In this document: one piece after another, positions 33,389 to 44,972 of the stretch | Position numbering within the stretch: position 1 is the stretch's first letter | Layout: every line of letters begins with the position of its first letter | Source: Bagarius yarrelli | Taxonomy: Eukaryota; Chordata; Actinopteri; Siluriformes; Sisoridae | Length of the DNA: 64,000 bases | Direction of reading: 5' to 3' | NCBI GenBank assembly: GCA_005784505.1 | Contig: VCAZ01000040.1 | Coordinates: 1,898,501 to 1,962,500, forward strand | Notes under the pieces: model-generated | What the model was told of the DNA's origin: nothing | Database searches by the model: none | Seen by the model: the letters and a program-made list of their open reading frames with translations, nothing else | Made by a program: the position numbers and the translations under genes

Positions 33389-34097
33389 AGGCATGCTTAA
33401 AATTTACAATTTAAAGCTACGCAATATCATTTTGTTAATTTGTAAACAAAACAAATTAAACGGAAAGATACACAGAGACACCCTGAAGAGATCACCTGAA
33501 ACGTAAACACTTAGCCTCTCGTAAAAATGATAAATGTTTTTCATCGGTAAGCTATCTTTTTTCAATTACTTTCTACTGCATACAATTGGTTAGGTCTCAG
33601 TATCACAGACAGGCCCTGAGATAAGGGGCTTAAGAGCGAAGAAAAGCAAACTAATACTAATACGATTTTGATATCACATATGAAAATAATTTTTTTAAAA
33701 TCTTTTTTAAACAAATCTTATTTAAAAACAAATCACTAAGAAAATAATTTGCAACAGTGTCTACATGATGAACATTCCTGTTCTGTCACAAGCACGGTTT
33801 AATGCATTCTCTGATGATAAACCCAGTGTCCTTGTAAAAGAACAGTTATATTCATCATACTAAGAGTGCTGCAAATCAGTTGCACATCAACATTTTATCT
33901 CTAAGACAGCATTGAGAATGGCTGAAGTGTACATACCCAACCTTTTTCTAAAGGTTTATCATATTGTCTTATTCCGAAACCAGACTATAGTGCATAAACG
34001 TGTCAATACTTCTAAATAAATATAGTGTAATACGTTTACAACTGAATATTGTGCTAAACGTATTGTAAAATTCCCAAACAAAAATATTGTTGAAATC
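26961..34097. other. Gene-free DNA with simple repeats
   Basis: No exon or RNA gene is supported. Seen: a (TG) run at 28119-28152; a weak interspersed-repeat segment at 29425-29470 ('actcggtcctggagggttgg'); a (TC) run at 33356-33385; TAAT-rich mixed-complexity DNA at 30130-30420 that could be a conserved noncoding element (untested). Short open frames lack domains. Confidence 0.45.
33356..33385. repeat. (TC)n microsatellite
   Basis: About 15 TC units. Confidence 0.95.
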
Positions 34098-34495
34098 TAC
34101 ATGGACAAAAGTATTAAAACACATGACCATAATATCCATCTGTGTTAAATATCCTATTCCTGATTTAGCCTCACTCTTACTCCTCTAAAACCTGTTACAC
34201 CTTTGGAAATGTTTGTTATTAGATTGTCGATGAGGCCTTGAGAATTTCCTCAACCAGCCACAAAATAATTAGTATGTTTAGACACTCCTCACTGTCGGAG
34301 GAGGAGGTCTGGGGTGCAGTCAGTGTTCCAGATCATCCCAAAGGTTTTTAGTGGGGTTGAGGTCAGGGCTTTGTGCAGTTGTTCCTGAACACAACATGTT
34401 TTTATGGAGTTCAGGGGCTTTGTGCACAGGGGCATTGTCATGCTCGAACAGCCTTTTTCTGTGAAGAAAAATTCCAATGCTGCAGCATATAAAAA
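34098..34495 (-). mobile_element. Tc1/mariner-like transposon, 3' remnant
   Basis: The minus strand encodes FEHDNAPVHKAPELH and, after a frameshift, AQSPDLNPTKNLWDDLEH, the second and third acidic blocks of Tc1/mariner transposases. The end 'ctacatggacaaaagtatta' at 34100 matches the usual terminus of this family. The 5' part is missing. Confidence 0.75.
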
Positions 34496-35524
34496 CCGGC
34501 CTTATAAATAAGAGGCATTACTAATAGCATTACTCTATTTAGTAACGAGTAATCAAACTAATCCAAAAAACCTTTTCCCTGTTACAACCTGTTAGAGGTA
34601 CTGATGATAAAAATGTTGTGTTACTAAAATTGATGTCACTGAAGCGGTTGTAAACTGAGTAGGCTCGTACAGCCACAGGACCTGCAAAGCTTTTTCTCTG
34701 GTGTGTGTGGGCTGAGAGTAGTGCAGGTGCTCACAAACAAAAACGCACAATCGCACACACTAACAAAAACAGCACAATCGTACACACTAATGAAAATGCA
34801 TACTACTTAAATATGTACTGCATTTTATTATTTCTGTGCTTCCCAAATGTTCTCAGTGGTATGAATGAAAATCACGCGTACTACAGGAGTTAAAGCGATG
34901 ACCAACCAGTTCAAATGGAGCTTTCGCAAACTGAAAGTATAAACACTACTTTTCTCCCGTTAAATTGAAAGGAAAGACTGTTCATGTAACATGCAAAAAG
35001 TCTCTCCACGACTGTGGCAAGAAATTCTAATGTAATGAAGCATCTCACATTGTCACATACTGCCACAACATTAAAAATAGTGTAGGTCAGTGTACAATGT
35101 TTTGTAATGATAATCTGTTATCTAGTTTCCAAGTAGGGGTGGGGGTGTAAGCTATTTGACATATTTATACCCTAACCCTAATTGAGTTATTAACTCAGAT
35201 ACTATTTGTAAGAAGTAACTAGTAACTATAATAGTTTTTTAAAGTAACATGCCCACCACTGATAAGGTCATCAAATACTGAATACATTAATAATGAAGAA
35301 ATCCAAACTAGATGTACAGAACTGTATATTAGGCATAAACAATCAGTGTTAAACAACCCAGAATAGGTCTTATATATTTTTTTTATCTTTTTGTCCAAAG
35401 TACCTACATTCAGAGTTGATGATACCTGGCACACTTATGGCTTTCTCTCTTCAGATAGTCACCTCAAATAATTTTCAATTCCCTGCCTTTTTAAAGACTA
35501 TCAGTAATTCATATTATGACAAAA
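34496..35524. other. Gene-free DNA
   Basis: No feature is supported apart from a diverged 'acacactaacaaaaacagca' tandem near 34735-34800. Confidence 0.4.
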
Positions 35525-35708
35525 ACTCTGGGAAGTGGTGGCTCATGGTTAAGGTGTTGGACTACCAACCCGAAGATTGTGGGTTTGATTCCCAGCTCCA
35601 CCAAGCCATGACTGTCGGGCCCCTGTGCAAGGACCTTAATCCCCAATTGCTCATTTGTATAAATAAGATAAATGTACGTCACTCTGGATAAGTGGGTCTT
35701 CCAAATGC
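35525..35708 (+). mobile_element. tRNA-derived SINE, full length
   Basis: A-box-like 'tggctcatggttaaggtgtt', B-box GGTTTGATTCC, body 'cccctgtgcaaggaccttaa' and tail 'tcactctggataagtgggtc'. Recognisable from head to tail. Confidence 0.8.
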
Positions 35709-36189
35709 TGTAAAAGTAAAAACTCTCAGTTTAAGAAAAAAAAAACTTTAGGGAATGAAGGTTAGTAAATACATAAAGAAATTTGAATGTTTCTCCAAGT
35801 GCAGTTTCCAAAAGCATCGAACTCTATGATGAACCAGGTTGTAAGCTGTCCCAGAAATGGAAGCTCAAGAGCTACCTCTGCTGCACAGAATAACTCTATT
35901 AGAAATACCAGCCTCAGAAACAGTCTGCTGAGGGAACCTTAGACTACAGCCCACATAAATGTGGCTTGGTTTTTAAGTGGCAGACATATATCAACATCCA
36001 TTATTCAGAGATGACTCTGCGAGTCAGGCCTTCTGGTTGACCTGGGGCAAAGAAACTAATACTTAAGAAGAACAACAAGCAGAGCCAGGAAATACAAGAC
36101 ATAAGATCAGTGGAAAACATGCTGTTTGGTCTATTAAGTGCAAATTCAATATTTTTGTTTCTAACCACTGTGTGTTTGTTAGACATGGT

Positions 36190-36945
36190 GACCAGAGCCA
36201 GGTGGTTTCCTCCAGGGAAACACTCGCTATGTTGTGCTCCACATGTAGTGGCTAACTATGCGGCCCGATGTGTGTGTCTCCAGTATACACTGCTCCCCCA
36301 AGGAAGGGGCTTGGTCCCAGCTCACAGGTCTCCCAGGGGAGTGAATTAAAAGGCTAACCCTGAGGATCTTTACCTACAATATATATCCCTCCTTTGTGGG
36401 AAAAGATGAGGCTCCCTGGATGCTGGTAGGTCATGAGGTTGAGTAAGGCTGCACTCGACGCGCTTGCTTCCTGTCTGCACTTACCTTCAGTAGACCCTGG
36501 TGCTGTCCGGCAACAGTGGCGTGTGGTATAGGGATCCCCAGTGTCGTCACTTGACATAACGAACAACAGAATGGGAACGTCTTGGTTACGTATGGCAACA
36601 CTTTGTCCCTGACAAAGGGAACAGAGATATGGTGTCCCTCATGCCACTGCAATGGATTGATTCTGCAAAGTCGCTATTGCCTTCTCAGGACAGAATGATG
36701 AGCAGAATCGCCGCCGGTCTATTTATACCCAGAAGTCCGGGGCATGTTCGACTACGCAAATTCTGCTCGCCCAATTTCATTCGTCTTTTCAAAACAAATC
36801 AGATGTATTTTCAGCTCCCAAACGTGACCCCTATGGTTGCCACTCGACACAACGTCTCACTTCCTTTTATCAGGGGACGAGAGTTACCGTACACAAACAC
36901 ACCTCTAGGTTATGTAAGAGCTATTCAGTGGCGGCGAGTTATGAT
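36190..36945. mobile_element. Remnant with a DIRS-like end module, inverted repeats
   Basis: 36575-36640 ('ttggttacgtatg', 'ccctgacaaagggaacagag', 'tggtgtccctcatgccactg') resembles 13825-13890, beside the DIRS-like fragment. 36838-36892 carries a similar module reversed ('cgacacaacgtctcacttcc'). The rest has no recognisable protein. Assignment to DIRS rests only on that neighbour. Confidence 0.4.
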
Positions 36946-36954
36946 GTGCTGCAT

Positions 36955-37200
36955 CAGATGACCTGACTTCCACGATCGGCCATCTACCCACCATCAAGCT
37001 GATTTGGAATGAGTTAGAAGAGTGCAGAAAAAGCAGCCAACAGGTACTCAGCACCACTGGGAACTCCTTCAAGATTGTTGGAAAATCATTTCAGCTGAGT
37101 AGCTCACGAGGCTGACTGAGAGAATCCCAGTAGTGTGCAGAGATTTATTAAAGCAAGAAGTTACTGTGAAAAATCAAAAACATAACACATTTCCCAGATA
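36955..37200 (+). mobile_element. Tc1-like transposon, C-terminal transposase remnant
   Basis: Degenerate IWNELEE, then after a shift KKQPTGTQHHWELLQDCWK and LTERIPVVC, with one in-frame TAG. This is the C-terminal tail of Tc1 transposase, a different family from the one at 34098-34495. Confidence 0.75.
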
Positions 37201-38154
37201 ATTTAATATTTTTCGTTGACTGCATATTTTAGTATTACTTCTTTCATCATTTCAAAGACTTTAGTCTTAATATGCAATATTTGATTCTGTTTGAATAGTA
37301 GTGTTGTATATATCCATATCGAAATATTGTGTCTGTGTTTACATTTGTAAAAATACTGTGTTATTACGTAAAAATGCGTTAACAGTCCCAAAGTGGAAAA
37401 TAAAGTGCTGAAGAGAGTTAACAGTCCACAACTAAAATATTGTGGCATAGAAGCTGTCACATTTTCAAACATTGTTTCTAGTAGTTTTTCTTATTTCCAA
37501 ACCAATATAATGTGCTTTTGTTGGTTTACTTCTCTTTTTTTCCAAGCCGATTTATCGCCAAGCAATGAATTCATACCAAAAAAAATATTTCAATTATTCT
37601 GAAAAGATGAGAACACTTTTGTCACATTGTTCTTGCAGCAATGTTACTTTGGCAGGCCCTACACAAGAACTGCCTATCACTCTGCAATCTCCCTATTTCA
37701 CGGATAAAGAACATGCTCTTTGTTTTTCGCTGAAAAGAACTTGCACACACACACACACCACCACCAACACACATACATACACACAAGACATGATAGACAG
37801 TCTCATCCATTTAGACAAGAGGAAAGGATAGAGGAGTGTTGGCTAGCGATTGGCCTTAAATAATCTTAGCGAGTAGTGAAGTAAATTGCTCTATTTCCTA
37901 TCAAACAACCCGAGTGCAGAGAACCTTTAGAGATTTCGATGTTAGTGTATGTAGGGATTTTGACAGAAATAAAAAATAAGAATGATTTTTTTCAAGCTCC
38001 TGGCAGCTGCCAAAGAAATCCATAACTACTTTAAAAAGCCTCCTCTGAAAGACGGGGTAAAGTTTAATCAAAAAAACTGACCAGAAAATTTTCTCTGTGT
38101 TTTTTTTCATACTGAAATACAGACAGTAGCACAGTTATACTGTACATACTTTAA
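37201..38154. other. Gene-free DNA
   Basis: A short (CA)n at 37743-37790. No coding or RNA feature is supported. Confidence 0.4.
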
Positions 38155-38625
38155 ACAGTTGGGTTAAAAATGACCCAACGAATAAACAGATGGGTTGATA
38201 TAGCACCTACCTATTGTTGGGTTATTTTAACTTATTTCTTTGAGTAGTTAAACTTAAGTTTTGCCCAATAAGTTCGGTTATGAAATAACTAATTTGTTGG
38301 GTAATTTTTTTTGCTTCATGCTATCATGCCACATTGATACAACGTTTATCTTTACTTTAACTTTACAGATAAAGCTTAAAATTTTAAGTTAACTCAAGAT
38401 AAATATAAACATATTCGTGGAGAAAATGCAACGATATTAATGTGTAGGGGCTTACAGTCTTTTTGTAAAGTATAAAAAATAGCATATATATGTGCAAATT
38501 GTATAACATTAACTTACCCGTGTCTCTTCTGTGACAGTTGTGCCGGTCGACCTAACTGGTTGCATAATATACCCAGTATGTTTAACCCAGATATTGTGTA
38601 CAGTGAATAACCCAACGTTTTTTAG
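38155..38625. mobile_element. Fish MITE with 'gttgggtta' inverted ends
   Basis: The left end 'aaacagttgggttaaaaatg' and the right end 'tgaataacccaacgtttttt' are inverted. Internal 'gttgggttattttaact' and 'tgtttaacccaga' repeat the motif. No open frame. Confidence 0.6.
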
Positions 38626-39796
38626 AGTCTGTCAGCACTAATCAGAGCTCATTAGTATTTATTTTTTTATTTTTTTCCCCAGCGGGATCAGTTCACGCTA
38701 TGAAATCACAAAGCTGTTTTTAGTCCAAAGATGAATGAGGAAGATGTAAAAATAATAAGAAAGATGCTACTGTTTTGGCTAGTCTTCTATTTTAATCCAA
38801 AACCAGGAGCATCAATAAAGGAGACTTCTGAAGTCTGAAGTAAACACTTTTTAATTTTAATTTTTTTTTTATTTCTAGAGGAATTTGCAGACATAACAAA
38901 ATAAATGTGAACATGTTATACAAAGCGTACCTATCATAAGCTTCACACAAAGGCATTTAAAAGTGTTTTGAGCTCTTGACATTAAAGCAGGAGAACTGCA
39001 ATGTCTACAGCTATTGAGTTTTAGTTTTTTCACAACACCACAGGAACTTCCTATCTTTTTAGGAGAATAAGTTCATTAGTGAGGTTCTGTGCTGTAATTC
39101 AAGCAGATAAATATATTGACCTTGTTATCTCAACGATGTACGATCCAAACATGCAATTAACAAAAAAGCACTCAGTAAATAAGCAACAAATACTTCAAAA
39201 AGGAAAATATATGTTCCTTGACTTTTTTTCTGGGCATTTCACACAGTGCTTTAACATTGTTCAGAAGGATGTAAGTGGCAGAAATAAAAAGACTTCCTGG
39301 TAAGTGCTGTGATAGTTGAGCATTTATGGTGAATGCTTCACATTTAGAGGGGAGGGGTTGTGGAGTGTGTTTTATATCTGAGACAGATGCCTTCAAACAC
39401 TTGTACATAGAATTAAGTGGCTCGGCTGTTGCTTTTAATCCCTCGCTTAAGCCTTCAGTTTCAAGAATATCTTTGGAGCCTTTCAAGATTTTAGGGTAAA
39501 CTTGACATAATGTCAGAGGGGGAAAAATGCTGAGACAGGATATTTGAACATTTCTATCAATTGTCATAGTTCTCCCCAGTCCTAATCTGCCGCTGAACAT
39601 TTAAGAAAAAAAAACACAGCTTTTATCTGTAAAATGCTGTCAAACGTTGACTAATCTCCTCCTCCTTCATTCAATTTGCCTGAAATTTAGGACCGGAGCC
39701 CTATTATGTTTAGAACTCTGTTATGTATGAAATAAAAGAGGAGACAGCGTGATAAAGAAAATTGTGGCTTAGCAGTTCTGTCTTTAGGTTTATTAG
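38626..39796. other. Gene-free DNA left of the LINE
   Basis: A 142-codon minus-strand frame (39172-39600) has no recognisable domain or splice logic and is not called. Confidence 0.4.
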
Positions 39797-39959
39797 AAGA
39801 CTGAAGGCCCCGGGGAGACTTCCAGTTTGGATATGTGAGGCGAAAACGCTCCCGATAGTTTCTGATAATATATGCTTTAATAGCGCCATTCAAGTAATAA
39901 AAGTTTTTTTTTTACAAGTAATAAAACAGTGTTTAGAACAATCGCACTGATATAACAAG

Positions 39960-40773
39960 ATGATCAAAAACAAGTCTGTTTGTAAATGCCCCGCCAACGA
40001 AAACGGAAAAACTAGCAAATTAGCTACTATGGCTAGGGCCGGGAAATCAAAAGAAATTCATACATTCAATGACGGCGTCTCTATGAGCCATTTGGTAACG
40101 GAGTTAACAAAGCAAAGCACTCTGATAAAATAAGACATTTCAGCTCTGATATAAAAGAGTCCATGCTACCGCTTCAGGCATCGGTGAATGCTTTAACAGA
40201 GACGTTAACAAGTTTTTTTAGTCCTGCCTGTGCACCACAGAGTCACTCGCTAGCGATAACTTCTCTGCGATGGTTGCGGTCGAGAAAATATTTAACACTC
40301 TGACAGAGCAAAACACGACGCTTATAGATCGAGTTGATGATTTGAAAAACCAGTCGCAGAGATTAAATCTCGGGATTTTAAATGTCCCAGAGAATAGGGA
40401 GAATGGCCAATCTACTGTCATGTTTGTGTCCAAGATGTCAATGGCCAAAACCACAGAAAGGTCGACCCCCTGACAACTGGTTATATGTTTTCACAGATTT
40501 TAAAAGAAGGAAAAAGCATTAAGATGGCCCAGACAGAATGAGGCAAAATACAAGGGTTCCCCTGTGTGGATCTATCCAAACATCTCCGCTAATCTCACCA
40601 GAAAGTGCGCCAGATTTAAAATCGTTAAACATCTGTTGTATCTGAAGAATGTGCGATTCCAGCTGCTTCATCCAGCGCGGCTAAGAGTTTGTCATGAGAA
40701 TGAGACATTACTTTTTAACACGCCTGAGGAAGCCCAGCATTTTTACGATCACTGGATTGCTATGCTTGAGTAA
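39960..40773 (+). pseudogene. L1-like ORF1 (RNA-binding chaperone), broken
   Basis: It starts MIKNKSVCKCPANENGK. 40270 on gives a coiled coil then LKNQSQRLNLGILNVPENR, the RRM start of L1 ORF1 (the RxxNLxIxxVPE block). The last part, ISANLTRKCARFKIVKHLL to FNTPEEAQHFYDHW, is the C-terminal domain. Several stops and shifts separate the pieces. Normally about 300-350 residues; the total span here fits. Confidence 0.8.
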
Positions 40774-41226
40774 CCCAGGATATCATGCAAACAATATTGT
40801 GACAGAAGGGAGATATGGTCTTTTTGGTAGGCCAAAACGCTATAACTGGAAAACCCCCCTCCAGTACACCATTATTTCTATATATTTTAATATAGTTTAT
40901 AATTGTTTTTTTTTCTGTGTGTTTTTTTTCTTTTTGTCTCTATAATGACAATTGCAATACCTTATTTTCATAATTTTGGGGATTATATTGCTGATCCTCG
41001 ATATCAGGTCTAACTTTAAACGATAGGTGTGTACCTTTGTTTCGGGGTATGTCTCTTTCTCTTCCTGTGCACCTTTGCTTTGGGGTATGTCTCTTTCTCC
41101 TTAATATAAGCGATTGGCTTACATTACACCATAGATGTCATTTAGCTGAACTAAATTTTAAACTATACAATCATATTCATATTCGATGATACAATATGTG
41201 TGTATACACACGGTTATCGATAAACA

Positions 41227-44200
41227 ATGGCTGATATGGACAATGAAGTGAGACATACCGGAGGTTCAGCAGTACGCTTTGTTAGCTGGAATTTAGAAGA
41301 TTAAACAGACCAGTAAAAAGAACTCTTAATTCATGCATATGAAGAGACTAAAAATGAAAATAGCCTTTCTGCAGGTAACACACCTATGTTTTGAAGATCA
41401 TACCTGACTTCAGAAAACTTGGGTTGGCCACTCCAGCTTTAATCACAGGGCTAGGGGTGCAGCCATTATAATTTATAAAAAAGTACAATTTACTGCATTT
41501 GGAATGATTTTTAATCCCTAAGGGCGATGGCCATCTTTTTACCACACCAGTGGTTCTGGTCAGTGTGTATGCACCCAATTGGAATGACGTTAAGTTTGTA
41601 AAATAAAATTATTTCCTTGTTATCAGATTTAAACACCTCCCGTCTTATATTTGGTGAGGAGGTGAATTGTGTGATGGATACAGCTATGGATTGTTCCATC
41701 ACTAAAAGTGTACTCCTTAGATTCTGGCTCAGATTCTTGCTGGCTGTGTGGATCCAAGGAGGTTTTTATTTTCTGATGAAAAAATTCTCTTGCTTTTCAC
41801 ATGTCCATCAGACATACTCAAGAAAAGAGTTTTTTTTTTACTGATAAAAGGCTCATAATGGCAATAAAAAACATAAAATACTCTACTATAGTCGAATCAG
41901 ACCACGCCCTGTAATTTTTGATATTTATTTATATTTACAACTACCCAATGAGTCCAGCATTAAGGCTAAACAGAACTTTACTCTCAGATGCAATCTTCTG
42001 CCATTTCATATACCATGCAATTGAGAAATTTTCACTAACTAATAATACAGACTATTATGAAAGACATAAAGGGAGAAATTATATCATACTTTGCGTTACG
42101 TAATAAAGAAAACAAGCACAGGAAAAATCGATACAGGAAAATGTTTAGCAGTATGCTAAGGCCCCAACAGAAGAACTACATAGAGAAAATCTCAGTCTTA
42201 ATACAAGTTATGGTTTATTATCAACAGAAAAAATAGAATGTGACGTTTTTGCTCATGGCAGGTTTAGGAACATGGTGAAAAGGTAGGTCGTCTTCTGTTA
42301 AACAGTTAAAAAGTAAATCAGCGTCTTTGCTTATTCTAAAGATTAGAAAACCATCACAAGAAATTACAGTAGATCCCCATGAAATTAACTCTATTTTTCG
42401 TGACTTTTATTCGGATATGTATTCTTCAGAATTTCCGCATTATAAATCTTTCATGTCAACATTCTTGGCTAATGTTAACCCTACTCACAGTTAAACAGGA
42501 CAATATAATAATTTGGATAAACTTCCATGCAGAGTGGTAAAGCCCCGGGATCAGACAGATTTCCCATCTAGTTTTTAAAAAGATTTCCTCAAAACTGTCT
42601 TCTTTGATTCCTAATATGTTTATTTACTCTTTTGCTCAGTCAAATCTACCGCAGAGTCTTACGCAGGACAATATCACAGTTCTCCTAAAGCCAGACAAAG
42701 ATGCTCTTGACTGAACTTCTTATAGACCCATTTCCTTACTGAACGTGGATGTAAAAAATTTATCTTAAGTACTGGCCTCTAAATTAGAGTACATAATGCC
42801 AGATATTATTTCCCAAGACCAGACGGGTTTTATAAAGAGGCGCCACTCCTTCACTAATATTCAGAAACTTCTTAATGTTGTACATTCTTCTGCGTCAGAG
42901 AGTAGTCCTATATTGATTGTTTCTTTAGATGCAAAGAAGGCATTTGATTGAGTCGAATGGAACTATTTCTTGCTGTGTTAGATAAATTTGGTCTCGGCCC
43001 AAAATTTCCTGGATTCACCTGCTTTATAATCAATCTAAGGCAGCCATAGTCATAAATAAGATTACATCACAGCACTTTTCCTTATTAAAAGGTACACGAC
43101 AAGGATGCTCCCTTAGCTCTTTGCTATATACTTTTGCTATAGCGCAATTATCATCAGTACTTAGATCATCACAGTCTTTTAGGGGTATTAAAAGAATTGG
43201 TGTTGAATTTAAAGTTTCTCTATATGCAAATGATTAATTATCATACATAACCGACCCACTATCATATGTTTCTTAAGTTGTTAAAATATTTAAAGAATAC
43301 AGGTATTTTTCAGGTTATAAATTAAAAAGTATATGCTTACCTATTTATAAAATGGCGGATCAGATCACAGACACAGACCTGCTCTTTGGCATGTCAAAAT
43401 TAGGATTCAAATAACTAGGAATAAACATTACCCGTTCATACACTGATCTGTTTAAAGCAAACTACAGTCCCATACTTAAAAACTTGAATTAGATTTTCAA
43501 TGCTGGAGTGTTATATATTTGTCTTTAGCTGGTAAAATCAATTTTGTTAAAATGAATGTGTTGCCCAGACTATTATATTTGTATCAACGTCTTACAATTT
43601 TCTTGCCAAAGACCTGTTACTGTCCTCCTTCATAAGGTGGGGCAGAAAGCTGAGAATACGCAGAAAGTTTTTTAAAAGACCTAAAAAGAATGGCGGCGTG
43701 GCATTCCCAAACTTGCTAAATTATGATTGGGTGGCAAATTTACAAAGGTTTCAGTTCCCACATGTAGAATGGTGTGAAGTGGAGGCTAAATCTTGCAGGT
43801 CAACCTCACTGGCACTGTTGATGACAATGAAGTCACCTTTCTTACCATCGCAATCTTCCTCAAACCCAGTAGTAATTTCAACTCACAGACTTCTCCTTAG
43901 AAACCCCCATATGTAAAAATCACCTTTTTCCAGCTGCTGAACTAGATTCTACCATTTAGCAGTGTCAGAACTTGGGCTTAGTTAAATGTGGTGACTTTTT
44001 TATTGCTAATATCTTTGCTAATTATAATGAAAATGTAATCAGATTTTTTTCGTCAGGTTTGTCACTACATCCAAGCCCATGCTCAGTTTTTACTCAAATG
44101 CCCCTAGAATTAGGATGGGACTTGATTCTTAAACCCCTCTTAAATCCAAAATTAATATTTAATTATAACATTTCATAATATCACCAGAGAAGATCAAAAC

Positions 44201-44690
44201 AGAATGGATAGGAGAGTTGGGAGAATTGGGAAGCTGTGGACAGAAAAAAATAGGACTTCATCCTGTGCATGATTTAAACTGCTGAAGGTTCTCTACCGTA
44301 ACCACTACAGTAAAACTAAACTGGCTAAACATCCAAATATAGATAAAAAATGCGATCGTTGCAGTATATGTAAGGCAGATCTAACCCATATGTTCTGGTC
44401 AAGTTCTAAACTGAGACAATTTTGGTTTTCCAATATTTTAAATTTTACATTTAATCTAATATTTTAAATTCTGCATTTAATCTAAGAATCAATCCTAACC
44501 CAGTAATGGCTTTGTTTGGAGTCATGGGTGCAGACATTTACATTACTAAAGAGAAAGAAAATGCTTTGGCATTTGCAACATTAATAGCTTGAAGAAGAAT
44601 TCTTATAGAGTGAAAATCACCAATGCCACTTAAAGTGACACTATGGATTAGTGATATAATGTTCCTTCCTAAAAATGAAAAAAAGTATTT
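41227..44690 (+). pseudogene. L1-like ORF2 (endonuclease and reverse transcriptase), broken
   Basis: Begins MADMDNEVRHTGG, then RFVSWNLE (endonuclease start); VVLVSVYAPNWND near 41560; NCVMD near 41665. RT blocks: NITVLLKPDKDALD, stop, TSYRPISLLNVD (about 42665-42750); QDQTGFIKRRHS (42820); VSLDAKKAFD (42920); GTRQGCSLS (43090); LYAND followed by a stop (43217-43237), where YADD is expected, so the first catalytic Asp of the pair is Asn. C-terminal RPKKNGGVAFPNLLNYDW at about 43680 and FWSSSKLRQFWF near 44390. Inactive. Confidence 0.85.
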
Positions 44691-44972
44691 TCTCAGAGGA
44701 TCAACTAGAACATTTTACTTTCGAAATATAGGAACCTATATTTATTTATAATAATTTATATGAAAAAGAAAATAGACTCCTCTAACTTTGACTATAACCC
44801 TTGCCCCCCCCCCCACCCACTCTTTTTTGAGTTGTTTTGTTAGTCGGTTTTGTTAAGGTGGAATTTGTGGGTAAAAAAATCTATACGTATCTAAAAGTGC
44901 ATTTTTCACTGAACACTTCCAATGTATCTTGTTTTGACAAAAATATAATAAAATAAAAAGAGTGAAGGCCCC

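Larger units (their letters stand above)
39812..44957 (+). mobile_element. L1/Tx1-like LINE, full length but degenerate
   Basis: A 15-bp target duplication flanks it: 39797-39811 and 44958-44972, 'aagactgaaggcccc' and 'aagagtgaaggcccc', one mismatch. It begins ggggagact, has ORF1 from 39960 and ORF2 from 41227, and ends in an A-rich tail (aatataataaaataaaa). About 5.15 kb is a normal full length for L1. ORF1 holds a coiled-coil and RNA-binding region; ORF2 holds endonuclease and reverse transcriptase. Many stops and frameshifts make it inactive. The intact 5' end with a duplication indicates one complete target-primed insertion that then decayed. Confidence 0.9.

Noticed and set aside
35160..35185. 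Interstitial telomere-like 'accctaaccctaa'
   Set aside because: Only about two units; expected by chance.
39172..39600. 142-codon minus-strand frame
   Set aside because: No family resemblance and no supporting structure.
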